64,000 bases of DNA from Sarcomyxa edulis (taxonomy: Eukaryota > Basidiomycota > Agaricomycetes > Agaricales > Mycenaceae), in the NCBI GenBank assembly GCA_009761415.1, contig QUOL01000001.1, positions 2,170,001-2,234,000 of the forward strand. The letters are read 5' to 3'. Numbering within the stretch: position 1 is the stretch's first letter; every line of letters starts with the position of its first letter. Shown piece after piece: positions 59,750-64,000 of the stretch. The notes below the pieces were generated by a model, which made no database searches, was not told where the DNA came from, and worked only from the letters and a program-made list of their open reading frames with translations. The translations under genes and the position numbers were made by a program.

Positions 59750-62027
59750 TTAATTGGTTGCCTTCCCCATAGCTAGCATGACGATAGCATACCCGTTGGC
59801 TATGAGTACGACGAACCAGACAATGTAAGAGATCGACGTGAGAAGCCATCCATTACTGTAATCAATGGTTTCCGGAGGCAAGATCGAGGATACCTCGGTC
59901 TTTTCACCTGTGATCTCCTCAGTCTTCACCTCTTGTATTATGATAGACACCTCTCGCGTAGACTCCGCTGATACCCGTATATGTTCGTCGGGGAGGTCAG
60001 AATCGTGTATCGATGACTCGGGAATGGAATGATGAGTGGACTCGGTGTCGTCCTCTACTAACGGAGGCGAAGGTTTTCGTACTCGCATCACAACCTCTGA
60101 GGAGGTCAGATAGATCAGGGGGAACGCGATGAATGGGAGGACGACGGAGAGCACGACTTGAGAGGCAACGAGGAGAGTGTTTATCCCTTGGCGACCCACA
60201 GCTACAGCTACTACCATGGCTGGCACCAAGCTGATGAGACGTGTGATAAGTCGTCGCAGGAAGGGCTACATAATTAAGAATCAGCAGAAGCGTACAAGGG
60301 TCAATATTGGGACTGACTGATATACTCCACTCGATGAAGCCTTCAGACACGAGTTGGCCAGCGAGTGTCGCGGTGATGCTCGAGGTTTGGCCTGCGCACA
60401 AAAGTGCGAGTGCAAAAACAAATGCAGCCGCTGTAAAAATGAAATGGTGAGAATGAGTACTTCTGTTGCATCAGAGCCTATAAAGTGATTCACCGCTACC
60501 AAGATGCTGCTTGATGAGGTCATGCGCATCAAATAATCCAGCAGGACTGGCGGTCATATGGCCCTCGCCTCCCTGGAAAAAAACCGCCCCTGCAAGGATA
60601 AGAATGCTTTGTAATTGAGCTGGTCAGTCAGTCATCCAAAGGAAGAGCGGAACACGGTAGGCCTACGCAGAATTGATAGGGACAGCGATGCCCATGAGAC
60701 TCGTAGTGATATCAACTATGCCATGATTCAGGTGTTGACGTATGAATGAGAGGCTATTGTTCTCTCGCTCTCCGTATTTGCTCCGATAGTCCTGAGCAGC
60801 GGCAATTCGCTCCGCACGAGAGACACGGAAAAGAGGCGCTATGAGAGATTTAAATCTTGCTCGCAGAGTTCGGCGACCGGTGGTAGGAAGAGGCGGTGGC
60901 AAAGTAGGTTCTGGGGGAGCCATTGAGACCCGGTCTTGGGTTGCCAAGAAAGAACCTAGAAATAGGGCATGAGGCATGACAGTCGCGCCCAATATGCCCA
61001 CCGCTATAGATAAAAATCAGGATGAATAAAGATCCAAATAGACGGTGTACTCCAACTGACCTGTATAAACCGCGTCTGGTCTTGATTCGAAAAGACCTTT
61101 CGAGGGTACGTATCCGATGAAGACGTCCGGCCAGTGTGGTTTGACTCTAACAAGCAGAGCAATGAAACAGCCCAAGATTGCGAATACCTGCCAAGATCGT
61201 CAACAATAGTCCCGAGTTCACGAGGTCTAGAGAGTCTCAACTAGTACGACGATGACGAATTCGAACATCCTGACTGGCCGACCCTGGCCACGCGAAGGCC
61301 CACTGAGAACAAGAAAAACGAGGACATCGACAGCAGTCAAGACGACGCCAGCCCAGACTGGCAGTTTCGGAAAGATAAGGCAAAGACCAATCGCAGAACC
61401 AAGGAGTTCGGCCAAGTCAGTTGATATGATTGCGATCTCAGACAGCAGATAGAGGGGGTATAAAATTAGACGTCGAACCAGACGAGGATGCTTCGGATGA
61501 TCGTGCAGAAGGAGTCGACAGTGTGATGCTAGGTCTAAATCGTTCTAGTCAACCATATGGAGCGCAAACAGGGCTAGAATCGGTATACCTATGCCTGTGA
61601 CACAACCTAATTTGCTAGAAAGTGTCTGGATAGGAACATGAGTGATTATTTCCACGAAGCAGATTGAAGAGGCATATGACCTGCAGTACTATTGCCCCTA
61701 GTCCGGCCATAAGCAAGACGAAGAGCATAGGACGATATCCAAAAGAACTTCCAGCCGCCAAATCGACACTGAAATAGCATATCAAGCACCGTGACTAGCA
61801 TGCAGGATTATGCCACTGACCTCCAGTTTCCTCTGAGTGATACAATGTCAGATTCTCGTCGGTAAACGTTTCAGGTTTGTTACTTACGGATCGAAGTATG
61901 CCACAGAACATACAATGCCGACGCCTACGTGCCGTTTTCCATGGTGAACCACAGTGCGTAAGGCAGAGGTCATGACCTCTGTAGGGCTTCGCGTAGAGGG
62001 CTGCTCTGGCTCTGGACGGGCTGCCAT
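59750..62027 (-). CDS. Nramp-family divalent metal transporter (Smf-like)
   Basis: Proton-coupled importer of Mn2+/Fe2+ and related metals. Start ATG 62025-62027 (MAARPEPEQPSTRSP), stop at 59750. The signature YFDPGNW, formed across a splice near 61890, holds the metal-binding Asp and Asn of helix 1. The helix-6 motif follows as GILGATVMPHALFLGS, with the family's MPH. Consensus transport motif GQTSSITATLAGQ is present. A long hydrophilic loop with Pro-rich then Arg-rich sequence (about 60920-60760) lies between helices 6 and 7, and another Glu/Ser-rich one (about 60070-59880) precedes the last helices. About ten or more helices. Localisation (plasma membrane, endosome or vacuole) cannot be told. 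About ten exons. Confidence 0.93.
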
Positions 62028-62341
62028 GTCAGTAGATGAGCCAGGAGGGGGTTGTCAGAACGAGAAGAGAAAGGGAAAGACATGGTGATAGTCGTGGAAA
62101 CCAGCGTAGTGGATAGAAACAAGAGTTTGGTAGACTCGGAATCGGTGTGTGTCTGAAGTTGAAGTGAATTTTAGCGGTGTGAATCACAGCCGAAAAAGAA
62201 CTTGGCGTCAGACGCGTCTTTCTCTTCGACAACCACCGGCACACCCACCCCATGGGATACATCAGAAAATATACAACTTGACCACAAACTACTACCGGTC
62301 AATTCTAGTAGAATTCTCTGACTCAATTATAGGGACCGAAA
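62028..62341. promoter_or_regulatory. Divergent promoter of Nramp transporter and MED6
   Basis: 314 bases between opposing start codons, so both promoters lie here. No specific sites assigned. Confidence 0.5.
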
Positions 62342-63515
62342 ATGGACCTCAACGATCTTCACCCACCCGACGACTATAGCCACAGGTTCTTCATCTGGCA
62401 CGAGTGGATTCAAGTACCTATATCCGTTTTGGCCTCTTCTCTATTCCACAGTCTTATTCTTACATCTAGGCTAATGGACCTCTCACAACGGAAAACGTCT
62501 TTGATTATTTCGCGACCTCTATGTTCTATGACAAGCAAAGTAATAATCAGGTCTTGCGGATGCAAACAATGCATACCGGGATGCCAATAGCGAACGAGGC
62601 CGAGGAACTAAAGTGAGTCACACTCCACTCAAAAGCTTCCCAGAAACGTTCAATTCGATACAGACGATTTGTTGGCGTCGAGTTTGCTCTTGTGCATGCC
62701 CAGCCACCTTCCATGTTCATCATCCACAAACGTGAAAGATTGTCACCAGAAGAAGGTACGTTCGCACTCTATGCATGAACGTTACTGTTAACGTACTTTC
62801 CCGCATCTAGTACGACCCCTTGCAGCTTATTTTATTATGAACAATCGTATCTATCAATCGCCTGATATATATACAGTATTGTCGAACCGGCTGGTACGTG
62901 GGGTCACGAACTTACGTGGCCTCTAATCCAACAAGCATTTATTATAGCTCACCTCCCTATGCTCATTGCAATCCTCGCTTGACATTCTACGCGCACACCG
63001 GCCCGACTATACCCCTCGAACGGGGTTCGTTTGGCCAATCGTCGACCCTTCCATTTCTGAAAATGCAAGTAAGAAACGGAGCGCCGAGGAGGACCTTCCC
63101 GATCCTCCTGGCCAACGAGAGGAATCGGAACCCCCCACTGCGAAGCGCAAACTTACCGGCGGATCGGACGGTCCCAAGAGGCAACAAAACAGCATGCTCC
63201 TACTCAATGCCATGCGTGCGACTGCCGCACATTCAAAGATGGCCTTTGCGTCTAGTCTCTTTACCCCAGTCACAGAGAGTGCACCACCAGAGACTCCGGA
63301 CACTACGAGAGCACGATCTTCTGTCACACCAGCTCCGGCAGGTTCTCGAGGTGCGACGCCGAAAGTTCCTGTCAACGCGCCTACGCAACAAGAACCTCCA
63401 CACAAGGCTGCCCCTGGTGCAGGCCGTAAGAAACGGAAGCGTACGTTTTCATAATCCCTTGCTCGATCCGAGAATCCTGAGAAATCTTGTTTCCACAGGG
63501 ACAGCAGTGACCTGA
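62342..63515 (+). CDS. MED6: Mediator subunit 6
   Basis: Head-module subunit of Mediator, bridging activators and RNA polymerase II. Start ATG 62342, MDLNDLHPPDDYSHRFF, then WHEWIQ. A short intron leads to GPLTTENVFDYFATSMFYD and QVLRMQTMHTG, the MED6 hallmarks, then RFVGVEFALVHAQPP and YQSPDIYTVLSNRL. The C-terminal 150 residues are disordered and basic/Pro-rich (AKRKLTGGSDGP, GAGRKKRKRT), ending TAVT at 63515 after a last short intron. About six exons. Confidence 0.95.
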
Positions 63516-63869
63516 GATGTTCACCGACTTGTGCTCGGCGCTCAGTCAAAGGTCAATGTCTTTCCAAATTGGACAAAATGCACCCATAATTTCCCAGACC
63601 AATGGAACTCATCACGAGCTCTTTCCCATTGCCACCCCATGCACCGCCTCGCTGTATGTACTGGTCGAAAAAGAGGCAGAGAAACAATACGTTAATGATT
63701 GGACTAGATGGTAATTTTGTGCACACAGGTGCACCTATCTCTATACTGTGTACCGATACTCTGGCTACGAATATCCGGCTGGAGTAGATACCGATAACTA
63801 CCGACTCGTCGGTGATGGTACGAGAGGTTGATAGACGGAATAGTGTGTAAAATGCATGATATTTTGGTC
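63516..63869. other. Region downstream of MED6
   Basis: 354 bases. Open stretches on both strands, none recognisable. Probably 3' untranslated sequence of MED6 and possibly of a convergent gene. Confidence 0.35.
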
Positions 63870-64000
63870 TTATCTTGGTAGTCCTGTCAGTTTCCCTGTC
63901 AGCCATCCAAGAGGAGTTTGCAAGCCTGCTCCGCGAGGTCCGAGACCTCCTCCCACACCGAGGGACAGAGGATTTGCGGATGCGAACGATTCCTTCCTGG
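63870..64000 (-). CDS. Possible 3' end of an unidentified Gly/Leu-rich gene (edge-truncated)
   Basis: On the minus strand one frame is open from the window edge to TAA at 63870-63872, encoding about 42 residues including GVGGGLGPRGAG and WLTGKLTGLPR. The composition looks protein-like but I recognise no family, and the gene, if real, lies mostly outside the window. Other frames are also open here for parts of the length, so this is weak. Confidence 0.3.
   Translation of the reverse strand, partial: RKESFASANPLSLGVGGGLGPRGAGLQTPLGWLTGKLTGLPR

Overview
The window is nuclear DNA from a filamentous basidiomycete, most likely an Agaricomycete. This rests on dense coding on both strands, many short introns (about 45-65 nt, GT-AG with a few GC-AG), intron-bearing tRNA genes, and a gene set typical of higher fungi (Spc7/KNL1, a kinesin-6, Ugo1, tricalbin, a GPI-anchored chitin deacetylase, a Cys3/MetR-type bZIP). 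I see no CRISPR array, insertion sequence, transposon, viral remnant or biosynthetic cluster. Gene models below were built by hand from splice signals and conserved motifs. For some of them I checked that exon phases add up; for others only the overall span is firm.

Layout. 0-12.7 kb: 3' part of ALG10 (N-glycan assembly), an unrecognised Ser/Pro-rich coiled-coil protein, then a divergent mitotic pair (SPC7/KNL1 and a kinesin-6), followed by the eRF1 methyltransferase MTQ2. 12.9-20.6 kb: a large tricalbin (SMP plus C2 domains; ER-plasma membrane contacts) divergent from UGO1 (mitochondrial fusion). 20.8-27.4 kb: an intron-containing tRNA-Gln, a NUDIX hydrolase with a C-terminal membrane segment, NPL4 (Cdc48 cofactor) and a Cys3-like bZIP. 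27.5-31.7 kb: COX19, a secreted glycerophosphodiester phosphodiesterase, and the Rieske protein RIP1. 32.6-38.7 kb: two divergent kinases, an SRPK and a Fray/OSR1-type STE20 kinase. 39.0-43.4 kb: a TMEM205-like membrane protein, chitin deacetylase and a NAP/SET histone chaperone. 43.6-48.2 kb: SAC1 divergent from U2A' (LEA1), then a small Cys-rich protein. 48.4-56.5 kb: CSN6, tRNA-Thr, an F-box protein, a C2H2 zinc-finger factor, and an inverted pair of tRNA-Lys genes next to a 62-bp tandem duplication. 56.7-64 kb: MCM5, an Nramp metal transporter, MED6, and possibly the tail of one more gene at the right edge.

The genes are mostly housekeeping and do not form one pathway. Local functional neighbourhoods do occur: mitosis (SPC7/kinesin-6) and mitochondria (UGO1, COX19, RIP1). 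At least seven neighbours are divergently arranged over short shared promoters. The features most worth follow-up are structural: an NPL4 start codon alone in its own exon, GC-AG introns, a 35-nt intron, stop-free introns of length divisible by three inside conserved domains, tRNA introns, and kinases with large insertions. I found no clearly new biological system.
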